Of a stretch of DNA of 64,000 nucleotides, positions 48,391 through 56,420 are shown piece after piece. The first letter of the stretch is position 1; each line of letters opens with the position of its first letter. Source of the DNA: DASVTU01 sp036387415 (GTDB lineage: Bacteria; Acidobacteriota; Blastocatellia; Pyrinomonadales; Pyrinomonadaceae); assembly GCA_036387415.1 (NCBI GenBank), contig DASVTU010000009.1:1-64000 (forward strand). Direction: 5' to 3'. The notes under the pieces were generated by a model, which ran no database searches, had not been told where the DNA came from, and worked only from the letters and a program-made list of their open reading frames with translations. A program made the position numbers and the translations under genes.

Positions 48391-49683
48391 TCACGCGTAA
48401 ATGCCGCGCATGCGCGTATCGTAGGCCACGCGGTCAATCGCCAGCATGTATGCTGCCGTCCGCGTGTCAACGTTATGGTTCGTGGCGTACTTATCGACAT
48501 CGTTAAAACTCGCCACCATGACATCTCCGAGACGCGCGTTAACCACGTCTTCCTTCCAGAAATAACCCATTCTGTCCTGCACCCACTCGAAATAGGAGAC
48601 CGTCACGCCGCCCGCGTTGGCGAGGATGTCGGGGATGACGTAGACGCCTTTTTCGTGAAGAATTTCGTCGGCGGCGGCGGTGGTCGGGCCGTTGGCTCCC
48701 TCGGCCAGCACCTTACACTTGATGCGGTCGGCGTTGTCGGAGCGAATCTGATTTTCGGTCGCGGCGGGGACTAGAACGTCGCAGTCGAGTTCCAGAAGTT
48801 CTTGATTCGAGACACGTTCGACGCCCTCAAACTCCTCGAATGAACGGGTCGCCTGAAGGTGTTTGAGGGCTTCGGGGATGTCGATGCCGTTGGGGTTGTA
48901 GATGCCGCCTTGAACGTCAGAGATGGCGACCACTTTATAACCCGCTTCATGCAGGAGGCGTGCGCCGATGCCGCCGACGTTGCCGGAACCCTGTACCACG
49001 ACGCGGGTCGATGGCGGGCTCATGTTGAACTTTTTAGCTGCCTCGGTGATGACGAAAAGCAGACCGCGCCCCGTCGCTTCGCGGCGACCGGAGGAACCGC
49101 CGAGGTCAATCGGCTTGCCCGTCACGACCGCCGTCACGGTATGGCGCGCGTGCATGGAGTAGGTGTCCATAATCCACGCCATCGTCTGCTCGTTGGTGTT
49201 CATGTCGGGCGCGGGCACGTCTTTTTCGGGGCCGATGAAGTCGATGAGTTCGGCGGCGTAGCGGCGCGTGAGTCGTTCGAGTTCGCCGAGCGACATCTGG
49301 TTGGGGTCGCAGATGACGCCGCCCTTCGCCCCGCCGAACGGGACGTTGACGACGGCGCACTTCCACGTCATCCACGCGGCGAGCGCGCGAACCTCGTCGA
49401 TATTGACATCCGGCGAATAGCGTATGCCGCCTTTGGCGGGGCCGCGCGCAAAGTTGTGCTGCACGCGGAAACCCTCGAAGACTTCGATGCGCCCTGAATC
49501 CATACGCACCGGAATGTAGACCTTCAACTCGCGGTTCGGCACGCGCATCACGGCGTAGAGGTCTGGATTGAGGTCAAGCAACTGCGCGGCACGGTCAAAG
49601 CGTTGCATCATGGACTCGAAAGGATTGCCTTCTGCCTCATGTGCGTGCCTTCCATCATCCACCATCGACATCGGTTTTGCCAT
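48391..49683 (-). CDS. Glu/Leu/Phe/Val family dehydrogenase, probably glutamate dehydrogenase
   Basis: The 430-aa product matches the GDH family throughout. It has the substrate/catalytic region GPAKGGIRYSP and VPFGGAKGGVICDP (active Lys in GGAKGG), APDMNTNEQTMAWIMDTY, and the NAD(P)-binding VQGSGNVGGIGARLLHEAG near residue 230. The deaminating reaction to 2-oxoglutarate is the likely role; cofactor preference is not decided. GGAG lies 7 bases upstream of the ATG at 49683. A word hairpin precedes the gene. Confidence 0.95.
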   Translation of the reverse strand: MAKPMSMVDDGRHAHEAEGNPFESMMQRFDRAAQLLDLNPDLYAVMRVPNRELKVYIPVRMDSGRIEVFEGFRVQHNFARGPAKGGIRYSPDVNIDEVRALAAWMTWKCAVVNVPFGGAKGGVICDPNQMSLGELERLTRRYAAELIDFIGPEKDVPAPDMNTNEQTMAWIMDTYSMHARHTVTAVVTGKPIDLGGSSGRREATGRGLLFVITEAAKKFNMSPPSTRVVVQGSGNVGGIGARLLHEAGYKVVAISDVQGGIYNPNGIDIPEALKHLQATRSFEEFEGVERVSNQELLELDCDVLVPAATENQIRSDNADRIKCKVLAEGANGPTTAAADEILHEKGVYVIPDILANAGGVTVSYFEWVQDRMGYFWKEDVVNARLGDVMVASFNDVDKYATNHNVDTRTAAYMLAIDRVAYDTRMRGIYA

Positions 49684-49699
49684 AATCGTCTCCACACTT

Positions 49700-49774
49700 G
49701 GTAAATGGTAAATGGTTAATGGTGAATAGAAAAAGCGTGTTTTATCTATTTACGATTTACCATTTACGATTTAC
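49700..49774. repeat. heptamer-word hairpin, GGTAAAT family
   Basis: Left arm 49700-49728 has GGTAAAT and GGTTAAT words. Right arm 49746-49774 is the complement with about 25 of 29 positions. Same word family as 18281-18356, 38785-38868 and 62418-62490. The right arm carries the stop codon of larE (49764-49766). Confidence 0.88.
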
Positions 49775-50618
49775 TAATTTTAAGCATTTCATTCATCGCG
49801 CCGGAGCGAAAGCCGTGCAGGTCGAGCGTCACGTAGCGAAAGCCGAGGGCGCGGAAACGTCGCGCCAGTTCGTCTACCACCTCGCGCGCGAGTGCGCGGT
49901 CGAGTTCTGCCGGAGCAATTTCCAGTCGCACAAGTTCGTCGTGATGGCGGACGCGAAATTCGCGGAAGCCCATCTGTCGCATAATCTCTTCGCCGCTATC
50001 GACCGTCCGCAGCCGTTCGATGGTGACGGGAGTGCCGTAGGCGATGCGCGAGGAGAGACAAGGGCTAGCGGGTTTGTCCCACGTCGGGAGTCCGGCGCGG
50101 CGGCTCAATTCGCGGACTTCCGTTTTGCACATCCCGACTTCGACGAGCGGACTGCGGACGCCGTGCTCAGCGGTCGCCTTGCGTCCGGGACGATAATCGC
50201 CGAGGTCGTCCGTGGTTGAGCCGTCAATGACGACGGCGCATCCGCGTTCGACGGCGAGCGGCGCTAGTTTGGCGTAGAGTTCGGCTTTGCAGAAATAGCA
50301 ACGGTCGCCCGCGTTGGCTTGATAGCGCGGGTCTTCGATTTCGGCTGTCTGGATGATTTCGTGTCGGAAGCCGAAACGTGCGACGAGAGCCTCGGTCTCC
50401 GCGCGTTGATGCGCGGCGAGGCTCGGCGATTCGCCCGTGACGCAGAGGGCGCGTTCGTTCAGTTCGCTCGTTGCGACGTAGGCGACGTAGGAGCTATCGA
50501 CGCCGCCGGAGAAGGCGACCAAGACCGAACCCATCTCGCGCAGCAACGCGCGCAGGGCATCTTCTTTGGCTTGCGCGTCGGGCGAGACCGAGATGTGCTC
50601 CGCCGCGTCTGTTTGCAT
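49764..50618 (-). CDS. larE: ATP-dependent sacrificial sulfur transferase LarE
   Basis: LarE supplies sulfur from its own cysteine to the nickel-pincer cofactor. The 284-aa product has the PP-loop SGGVDSS at residues 37-43, GDRCYFCKAELY near 108, DGSTTDDLGDYRPGRKA near 137, and PCLSSRIAYGTP near 175 with the conserved cysteine. Other lar genes are not in the window, so a role with another enzyme is possible. The start at ATG 50618 is preferred over a GTG at 50663. The last residues SKS and the TAA stop lie inside the word repeat at 49700-49774. Confidence 0.92.
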   Translation of the reverse strand: MQTDAAEHISVSPDAQAKEDALRALLREMGSVLVAFSGGVDSSYVAYVATSELNERALCVTGESPSLAAHQRAETEALVARFGFRHEIIQTAEIEDPRYQANAGDRCYFCKAELYAKLAPLAVERGCAVVIDGSTTDDLGDYRPGRKATAEHGVRSPLVEVGMCKTEVRELSRRAGLPTWDKPASPCLSSRIAYGTPVTIERLRTVDSGEEIMRQMGFREFRVRHHDELVRLEIAPAELDRALAREVVDELARRFRALGFRYVTLDLHGFRSGAMNEMLKISKS

Positions 50619-50663
50619 CTCTTCAATCGCCCAACTGTTCACAGCCCTGTTTGCTCCACGCAC

Positions 50664-50988
50664 CGGACACCGCCGAGCAGTAGTGTCGCCGCACGATTCT
50701 TGTTGACGAGTTCGATTATGTCGCTTCGTTGATTTTGAATTGCGTAGCGCATGTTATCGCATGCTTCTCTCGCGACGCAACCCGCAGCCTCCCGCGCGCG
50801 TCTGACAAATGCGTCGTCGTGTCTGACGGAAGCGGCATTGTGTCGATGTGGATGCGGACAAACGCGTGGACGAGGCGCGAGAACGCATGCTATATTCATC
50901 CGGCAAACGCCTCGTTTCAATCCGACAATGAAATTTTGTGGCGCTCATTCCTGATTCAGAAACAGTGATTCAAAAGTAGTTGTTTTCC
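50664..50988. other. 325-base gap between divergent genes
   Basis: No gene, hairpin or repeat is evident. A TATATT box near 50892 could be a -10 for the plus-strand TPR gene, but no good -35 accompanies it. Confidence 0.35.
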
Positions 50989-52467
50989 ATGCCCTCTTTT
51001 TTTCACTCGCGACTCGGCATCGTCTTCTCCCGTCCAAGTCTGCGTGTGTTTCTGGCTCTTGCGCTCGCGCTGTTCTCAGCGGCGGCGTCGGCGCGCGCGC
51101 AGGGCAGCAGCGACGATGTGTTTGACGACACGGACGCCGACCCCGTTAAACTTTTCGAGCGCGGCCAGAACGCACACGCCAAAGGCGACGCAGAGAATCT
51201 CAAACTCGCACTGGAATTTTACGACCAGGCTATCCGGCTCCGACCGGAGTTTCCCGAAGCAGAGTTTCAGAGGGGCGCGGCCTTCGTCGCGCTCGGTGAG
51301 ACGGCCAATGCCGAGAAGGCATTTCGTCGTGCGTCGGAATTGAACTCGAAGTGGGCGATGCCTCCCGCCGCGCTCGGTTCCCTTCTCGCGCGACAGCGAC
51401 GCGACCGCGAAGCCGAACAGCCGCTGCGTCGCGCGCTCGAACTCGAAGCCGGAAATCGTATGGCGCTCCTCGCGTTGGCCGACGTGCGTATGCGCGCGGG
51501 TGATAAGAAGGAGGCGCTCGTTCTGCTGCGCCGCGCCACGGATGACGAACACGCGAAGGCTTCCGACTGGACGGCGCGTGGCGAAGCCGAACGCGAGACG
51601 GGCGACGCGGCGGCAGCGATAAAGAGCTTCACACGTGCCATCAACATCGACTCCGATTTCGTACCCGCACGAATGCTGCGCGCCGAGTCGCTGGTGGCGA
51701 CGGGTGAAGGCGAACGTGCTCTGAGCGATTTGCAGTTTGTCCGCGAGGCCGCGCCGTCGGATTGGAAAACTACCCTCCACGTCGCACGAATTTACGCGCG
51801 CATGGGGCGCAAATCCGAAGCTCTTCAGATACTCGACGTGATGCCGGACGAGTTCAAGAAGTCCGACGAGGTAGCGACGTTTCGGACAGAGATGCTGACG
51901 GAATGCGACGACACTCCCGCGACCCGCGCGTCGCTCGAAAAACTGGTTGAGCGCGACCCGCGCAATGCCTCCGTCCATGCCTGTCTCGGCTCGCTCTATC
52001 GCGTCTCCGACCCGGCGCGTTCGCTTCAACACTACCGCACCGCCCGCGAACTCGAACCCAACAATATCGACCACGCGACGGGCTTCGGCGCGGCGCTCCT
52101 ACAGGCGCGACGGTTTGCGGAAGCGGTCAGGGTCTTGCGGTTGGTGGTTCATGCTGCGCCGGAAAACTACACGGCGCACGCCAATCTCGCCACCGCGCTC
52201 AACGAGTCGGAGCTTTATCGCGAAGCATTGGACGAATACAAGTGGCTCAATCGGGCGCGTCCCGAACTCGCCCTCGTTCTCTATCTTATCGCGCGGGCGC
52301 ACGACAAACTCGGTGAATACAACGAAGCTCTCGTTTTTTATGAAACGTTTTTGACGAAGGCCGACGCACAGGCGAATCGCATGGAAGTGGAGCGAGTCAA
52401 TTTGCGTCTGCCAAGTTTGCGTAATCAAATCAAGCTCGGTGAAGGGAAAAAAAAGGGTGGGCGATGA
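50989..52467 (+). CDS. exported tetratricopeptide-repeat protein
   Basis: The 492-aa product has a signal peptide (about residues 18-40, ending ARAQ). At least nine TPR-like helical pairs follow, for example ALEFYDQAIRLRPEFPEAEFQRGAAFVALGE, AEKAFRRASELNSKWAMPP, AAIKSFTRAINIDSDFVPARML and SLQHYRTARELEPNNIDHA. It is likely an envelope scaffold protein. Its TGA stop overlaps the next gene's ATG (ATGA), so the two are coupled. An upstream TTG would give three more residues. Confidence 0.8.
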   Translation: MPSFFHSRLGIVFSRPSLRVFLALALALFSAAASARAQGSSDDVFDDTDADPVKLFERGQNAHAKGDAENLKLALEFYDQAIRLRPEFPEAEFQRGAAFVALGETANAEKAFRRASELNSKWAMPPAALGSLLARQRRDREAEQPLRRALELEAGNRMALLALADVRMRAGDKKEALVLLRRATDDEHAKASDWTARGEAERETGDAAAAIKSFTRAINIDSDFVPARMLRAESLVATGEGERALSDLQFVREAAPSDWKTTLHVARIYARMGRKSEALQILDVMPDEFKKSDEVATFRTEMLTECDDTPATRASLEKLVERDPRNASVHACLGSLYRVSDPARSLQHYRTARELEPNNIDHATGFGAALLQARRFAEAVRVLRLVVHAAPENYTAHANLATALNESELYREALDEYKWLNRARPELALVLYLIARAHDKLGEYNEALVFYETFLTKADAQANRMEVERVNLRLPSLRNQIKLGEGKKKGGR

Positions 52468-53141
52468 TGGATACTAACGCACGTCACTCCGCAATCGACA
52501 TCTCGCGTTCGCCGCTCGCGTTTGCCGCGAGCCTGCTCGGCATCGTGTTTTGCAGCGCCGTCTTCTCATGCGCGGAAGCGCACGCGCAGACTCCCACGCA
52601 AACCTTGGAGCATGCGCCGCCCGTGATGAAGTTTATCCCCAACGAAGACCGCGCGCGTCTCGAACAGGAGAGCGACGTGAAGAAGCGCGTCCGCATCGGT
52701 CTCGAACTGGCCGAAGCGCATCTCGAACGCGCCGCGCAACTCACGTCCAGCGAACGCTTCGATTCGGCAGCAGCCGAAATCGGCATCTATCAGGCGTTGC
52801 TCGAAGATGCGTTGCGTTTTCTGGAAAAGAGGAAGGAGGTGAGCGACAGCGGCAAGGTCAGCGACAAATTCCGCGACATCTATAAACGCTTTGAACTCAC
52901 ACTCCGAGCGCACGGGCCGCGACTTGAAACGATTCGTCGCAGCACGCCGTTTGAGGATGCCGTCAACATCCGCGCCGCCTACGAATTCACGCGACAAGCA
53001 CGCGCCGACGCGCTCAACAGTTTTTACGGTCAGACGGTCTTGCGCGAAATCCCCGACGAAAAAGAGAAAGCGTCCGGCGACACCAGCAAAGGCCACGGAA
53101 CCGCGACGGCTCCCGCGCCGGAGAAGCCGCAGCAAGATTAG
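52464..53141 (+). CDS. exported helical protein of unknown function
   Basis: The 225-aa product has a signal peptide (about residues 15-38, ending AHAQ). Helical segments rich in Ala, Glu and Arg follow, with a Pro/Ala-rich tail of 30 residues. It starts in an ATGA overlap with the TPR gene, which implies translational coupling and a shared job at the envelope. No family was recognised. Its size and helical nature resemble the product of the next gene, but no clear sequence similarity is seen. Confidence 0.65.
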   Translation: MMDTNARHSAIDISRSPLAFAASLLGIVFCSAVFSCAEAHAQTPTQTLEHAPPVMKFIPNEDRARLEQESDVKKRVRIGLELAEAHLERAAQLTSSERFDSAAAEIGIYQALLEDALRFLEKRKEVSDSGKVSDKFRDIYKRFELTLRAHGPRLETIRRSTPFEDAVNIRAAYEFTRQARADALNSFYGQTVLREIPDEKEKASGDTSKGHGTATAPAPEKPQQD

Positions 53142-53267
53142 TCGCTCGACGGCAACAGGTCGCTTCCCTGTCGCACAGAAAAATCAGTCTCTCTCTCGCC
53201 TGCACGCCCGTCGCTGCCAAGCCACACGGCGAGAGTCAACAATTCTTTCAGCGAGTAAAATTTCTTC

Positions 53268-53837
53268 ATGAACAGCTATTGCCCTCGCCTCGTTTTTCGT
53301 CTCTCCACGATTGCGTCTCTCGTCCTCTTCGCGTCACTGCTCACGGCGCACGCCGCGTCGCTGACGCAACGCGAGCATCTGACGCCCGAAGAGATTGAAC
53401 AGGTACGCGAGAATCAGGAACTCGACAAACGCATCGGCGTCTTCGTCAAAGCCGTCGAACGAAGAATGCAGGCCGCGACAGGCCAGTCGTCGCCCCTCCT
53501 CTCCAAACAGGCGCAGAAGTTGGCGCAGAAGGACGAGGAGACACTCGGCGCTCTGCCGCCGAGCACACGCGCGCAACTCTTCTCCGACATTGCCAAAATC
53601 CTCGACGAAGCCATCGTCAACATCGACGACGCGGCCATTCATGCCGCCAAGAGTCCGCTCGTCCCCAAAGCCCTACGCAAACTCGCCGACGCCGCCGGTC
53701 GCATCCTTCCCCAACTGACCACCATGCGCGACGCGATAGAGGCGGGCGGCGAACGTGAATCGCTCGAACTCGCCATCGAAAACGCGCAATCCATCGTCGA
53801 AGCCGCCAAGAAGATTCCGTCGGAGACGAAAAAATAA
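53268..53837 (+). CDS. exported helical protein of unknown function
   Basis: The 189-aa product has a signal peptide (about residues 10-29, ending AHAA). It is otherwise mostly helical with many charged residues (EEIEQVRENQELDKRIGVFVKAVERR and SIVEAAKKIPSE). No domain was recognised. It lies 126 bases after the previous exported protein on the same strand and ends just before a word hairpin. Likely periplasmic. The function is unknown. Confidence 0.65.
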   Translation: MNSYCPRLVFRLSTIASLVLFASLLTAHAASLTQREHLTPEEIEQVRENQELDKRIGVFVKAVERRMQAATGQSSPLLSKQAQKLAQKDEETLGALPPSTRAQLFSDIAKILDEAIVNIDDAAIHAAKSPLVPKALRKLADAAGRILPQLTTMRDAIEAGGERESLELAIENAQSIVEAAKKIPSETKK

Positions 53838-53845
53838 ATCAAGGC

Positions 53846-53940
53846 AAGGGTTAATAAGGAGAAAAGGGGAAAGGGCGAAAGGGGAACGAACCATTTATCC
53901 TTTAACCCTTCCCCGTTTACCCCTTTCTCTTTCCCTTTCG
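53846..53940. repeat. heptamer-word hairpin, GGGAAA family
   Basis: Left arm 53846-53888 is purine-rich with words such as GGGTTAA and GGGGAAA. Right arm 53893-53940 is the pyrimidine-rich complement. The arms are 40-45 bases each with only a short loop. It lies 9 bases after the gene ending at 53837. Confidence 0.82.
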
Positions 53941-54033
53941 GTCGCCGTGTGTGAACTGCCGGACGCGTTTTGACGTAGAATAGGGAGCAGTTGGTTGACG
54001 TTGTGGAAATGAAAGGATTTGTGAGATTCGTTT

Positions 54034-54618
54034 ATGGATAACCGATATTACCCAGGGGTGGAAGCCGACGTGACCCAATTGATGTCGGAACTGCATCAAC
54101 TCTTCGAAACCGACGATGCTTTTGAAGTGCAGACGATGCAGGTTTCCGCGACGGCAGTGTTGCAGGCGCGCAAGACCGGAACGCTGCGCGACCTGACCGG
54201 ACTCTCCGCCGCGATGACCATCAAGGTGACTCCCGAACACGGCGGCACGCGCGTCGAAATCGGCATGCAGAAGTGGCTCGACAAGGCCGCCGTCGCTGCG
54301 GCCATCGTGATTCTGACGGCTGGCATCGGTTCGCTGCTGTTGGCCGCGCCTGCGCTCGGCGCATACTGGCAGTATAAGTTGACCGAAGACGCATGGAAGA
54401 TTATCGAAGGCCACATCGCGCGCAAGGCGGGCGGCTACGTACCGCCGATGCCGGGACGCTGTGGCACATGCGGTTCGGTGGTCACGGCAAACACGATGTT
54501 CTGTGGCACGTGCGGCGCAGACCTCCGCGTCGGTCGCACATGCGATTCATGCGGTACCGTGCAAAAGGATGCCTCCGCGCGTTTCTGCAATCGTTGCGGC
54601 AAGCCTCTCACGGGCTGA
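54034..54618 (+). CDS. membrane protein with C-terminal double zinc ribbon
   Basis: The 194-aa product has an N-terminal globular part (residues 1-80) with FEVQTMQVSATAVLQARKTG. One or two membrane segments follow (about 86-112). The C-terminal tail has four CxxC motifs (CGTCG, CGTCG, CDSCG, CNRCG; about 143-191) that make a pair of zinc ribbons. The arrangement is typical of small zinc-ribbon anchored proteins of unknown role. The upstream region shows no strong ribosome site, although GAAAGGA is near. Confidence 0.65.
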   Translation: MDNRYYPGVEADVTQLMSELHQLFETDDAFEVQTMQVSATAVLQARKTGTLRDLTGLSAAMTIKVTPEHGGTRVEIGMQKWLDKAAVAAAIVILTAGIGSLLLAAPALGAYWQYKLTEDAWKIIEGHIARKAGGYVPPMPGRCGTCGSVVTANTMFCGTCGADLRVGRTCDSCGTVQKDASARFCNRCGKPLTG

Positions 54619-54698
54619 CGCAGAAAACGTGTTCGACGCGAAAAACGTCGGCACGTAAAGCGTCCGAATTTTCCGGTTTCAATTTGTGAGCGGGAGCC

Positions 54699-55151
54699 AT
54701 GAGACATTCGCCTGTCATCATCGCGTCGGTGTTGGTCGTCTCGTTCATGAGTCACGGCTGCAAAGAGCAGTCGCGGACCACGAACACCGACAGCGCAGCC
54801 AACAGCAACGCCGTCGCTCAAACAAACACCGCGAGTAGACCCGAGGACGCGCGTACAAGACCCGTCTCCGCCGACAACACCAACCGCCGCACCGACGACA
54901 ACGCGACGACCATGAGCGCCGACGAAAACAATCGTCACAAGCTCTTTCAAGCCGCCGGAACCACACGCAACGAGAAACTCATCCGCGAAGTCGCCAGAAA
55001 ACTCGGCCTCTTTAATCCCCAGAATCAACCGACCGAACAGTATCGCCCGTTCGTCGAACAGCACATGGGATGGGCGCGTGAAAACGCTGCTTTCATCCGC
55101 GAAATGAACACGCCGAAAAAAGCGACGGAGTACGTCAACAAGCACAAATAA
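54699..55151 (+). CDS. small lipoprotein
   Basis: The 150-aa product has a lipoprotein signal (lipobox SHGC, Cys near residue 21). A Thr/Asn/Ala-rich low-complexity linker follows (about 22-80), then a helical C-terminal region (about 85-150; HKLFQAAGTTRNEKLIREVARKLGL, FVEQHMGWARENAAFIREM). The linker-plus-helix layout would place the C-terminal part away from the outer membrane. GGGAG lies 5 bases upstream of the ATG. No family was recognised. Confidence 0.65.
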   Translation: MRHSPVIIASVLVVSFMSHGCKEQSRTTNTDSAANSNAVAQTNTASRPEDARTRPVSADNTNRRTDDNATTMSADENNRHKLFQAAGTTRNEKLIREVARKLGLFNPQNQPTEQYRPFVEQHMGWARENAAFIREMNTPKKATEYVNKHK

Positions 55152-55194
55152 CTCCCGCTCCCGAATAATTCCAGCACTCGCAAACTTCAAAAAA

Positions 55195-55231
55195 CAACAC
55201 GGCGACGAGACGTTATCTCGTCGCCGTGTTG
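55195..55231. terminator. bidirectional terminator between convergent genes
   Basis: A 16-bp near-perfect stem (CAACACGGCGACGAGA with its complement) has a 5-base loop and is flanked by A-runs on the left and TTTAA on the right. It lies between the convergent lipoprotein and deacetylase genes and can act in both directions. Confidence 0.85.
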
Positions 55232-55256
55232 CTTTAATGAGCCGACTTGCGGAGCG

Positions 55257-56303
55257 TTATCTTGCTGCGGCAACGCTCCTATTTTGTCTCACGGTCGTGC
55301 TTCTGTTTCGATGGCTGGCGGCGCGGCGCTGGCGTGCGTTGAACAGTTCGCGCACCCACTTAGGCTCCTCCGGTTCAGTCTCAATCAGATTGCCCATGCC
55401 TTTGGTGATAGCCCAACGGTGGAGCCATGAGACGCCTCTGCGCCCCGCGTAGTTGTCGGGCAGGCGATAAGCCTTGTCCTGCAACGCTCGTTCGAGCGTA
55501 ATGAAGGCGTAGCCGCGACGCCGCATCATCCGTACGAGTTGGTCAAAAGTATCTGCGTTGAGTTCGTTGGCGTGAACTAACAAGGTCTGTTTGATTTCGT
55601 AGCCCGCCACGTCAACCGACAACTTCTCGAAAAACTCGAACATCTGTTCCATGTAAGGAATGTAGGCATCGGCGAGGCGTTTCATGGTAGCGCGGTCGCC
55701 GCGACGTTTGGCGTCGGCGTAGACGAAGGCGAAGATGTAATCGGCGTTATCCACCGTGACGGGCGCGATTTCGTAGCCACGCTCGGAGAGAAACTTGTCG
55801 AGCGATTGTTTTGTTTCGAGAGTCTGTCCGGTGTAGAGATGCGGGTGCCGAAAATACCTGAGCCGCATTCCCTTCTGCCGCAGGCGGTCGCGTATGAGGG
55901 TTTCGCCGCGCACGACATCGGCCTCGTAATCGACGAGCGTCATGGTATGGAGGTTGGGATGCGAGTAGGTATGATTGCCAAGCTCGAAGCCCGCGTCGAG
56001 CCACATTTCGAGCGTCGAGACGAGCACCTCGTCCTGCTTGCCGTCTCTCCATAACTTGCCTTCGTTGACGAAACCGACGACGGGCACGTTGTGCGCCTTA
56101 ATGCGGCTCAGAAGTTTTCGCGTCATCTCTCGCACCGCCGTCGTGCTAACGAGATTGGTGGCGGGCAAATCGTCAAACGTGACGGCGACTTCGCGGCGCA
56201 CGCGTTGCGCCTTTGCGCCGTCGTGTGCGTGTGTGGCGGTCGTTGTCAGGAAACACAAGGTCAGACAAATCAGAGCCGAGATGCGAGCGAGACGTTTCAA
56301 CAT
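55257..56303 (-). CDS. polysaccharide deacetylase family protein, exported
   Basis: The 348-aa product has a signal peptide (about residues 8-26). A NodB fold follows with TFDDLP at residues 42-47 (the Asp pair of metal site and base) and HTYSHPN near residue 113 (two His ligands). RYFRHPHL lies near 155 and LLVHANELNADT near 250. It would remove acetyl groups from a cell-wall or surface polysaccharide. The last 30 residues are Arg/Ala-rich. No gene partner in the area pins down the substrate. Confidence 0.87.
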   Translation of the reverse strand: MLKRLARISALICLTLCFLTTTATHAHDGAKAQRVRREVAVTFDDLPATNLVSTTAVREMTRKLLSRIKAHNVPVVGFVNEGKLWRDGKQDEVLVSTLEMWLDAGFELGNHTYSHPNLHTMTLVDYEADVVRGETLIRDRLRQKGMRLRYFRHPHLYTGQTLETKQSLDKFLSERGYEIAPVTVDNADYIFAFVYADAKRRGDRATMKRLADAYIPYMEQMFEFFEKLSVDVAGYEIKQTLLVHANELNADTFDQLVRMMRRRGYAFITLERALQDKAYRLPDNYAGRRGVSWLHRWAITKGMGNLIETEPEEPKWVRELFNARQRRAASHRNRSTTVRQNRSVAAAR

Positions 56304-56420
56304 GCGCCGTTCTCCTTCTTTTGTTCGTCATTAGTTCGCCATTATTTCGTCAGTGGGCGCGAACTGTTTTGCGCCGACGCTCGTTGTGTTCGTCGCGGCG
56401 CGGCGCGAGCATGATGCGCG

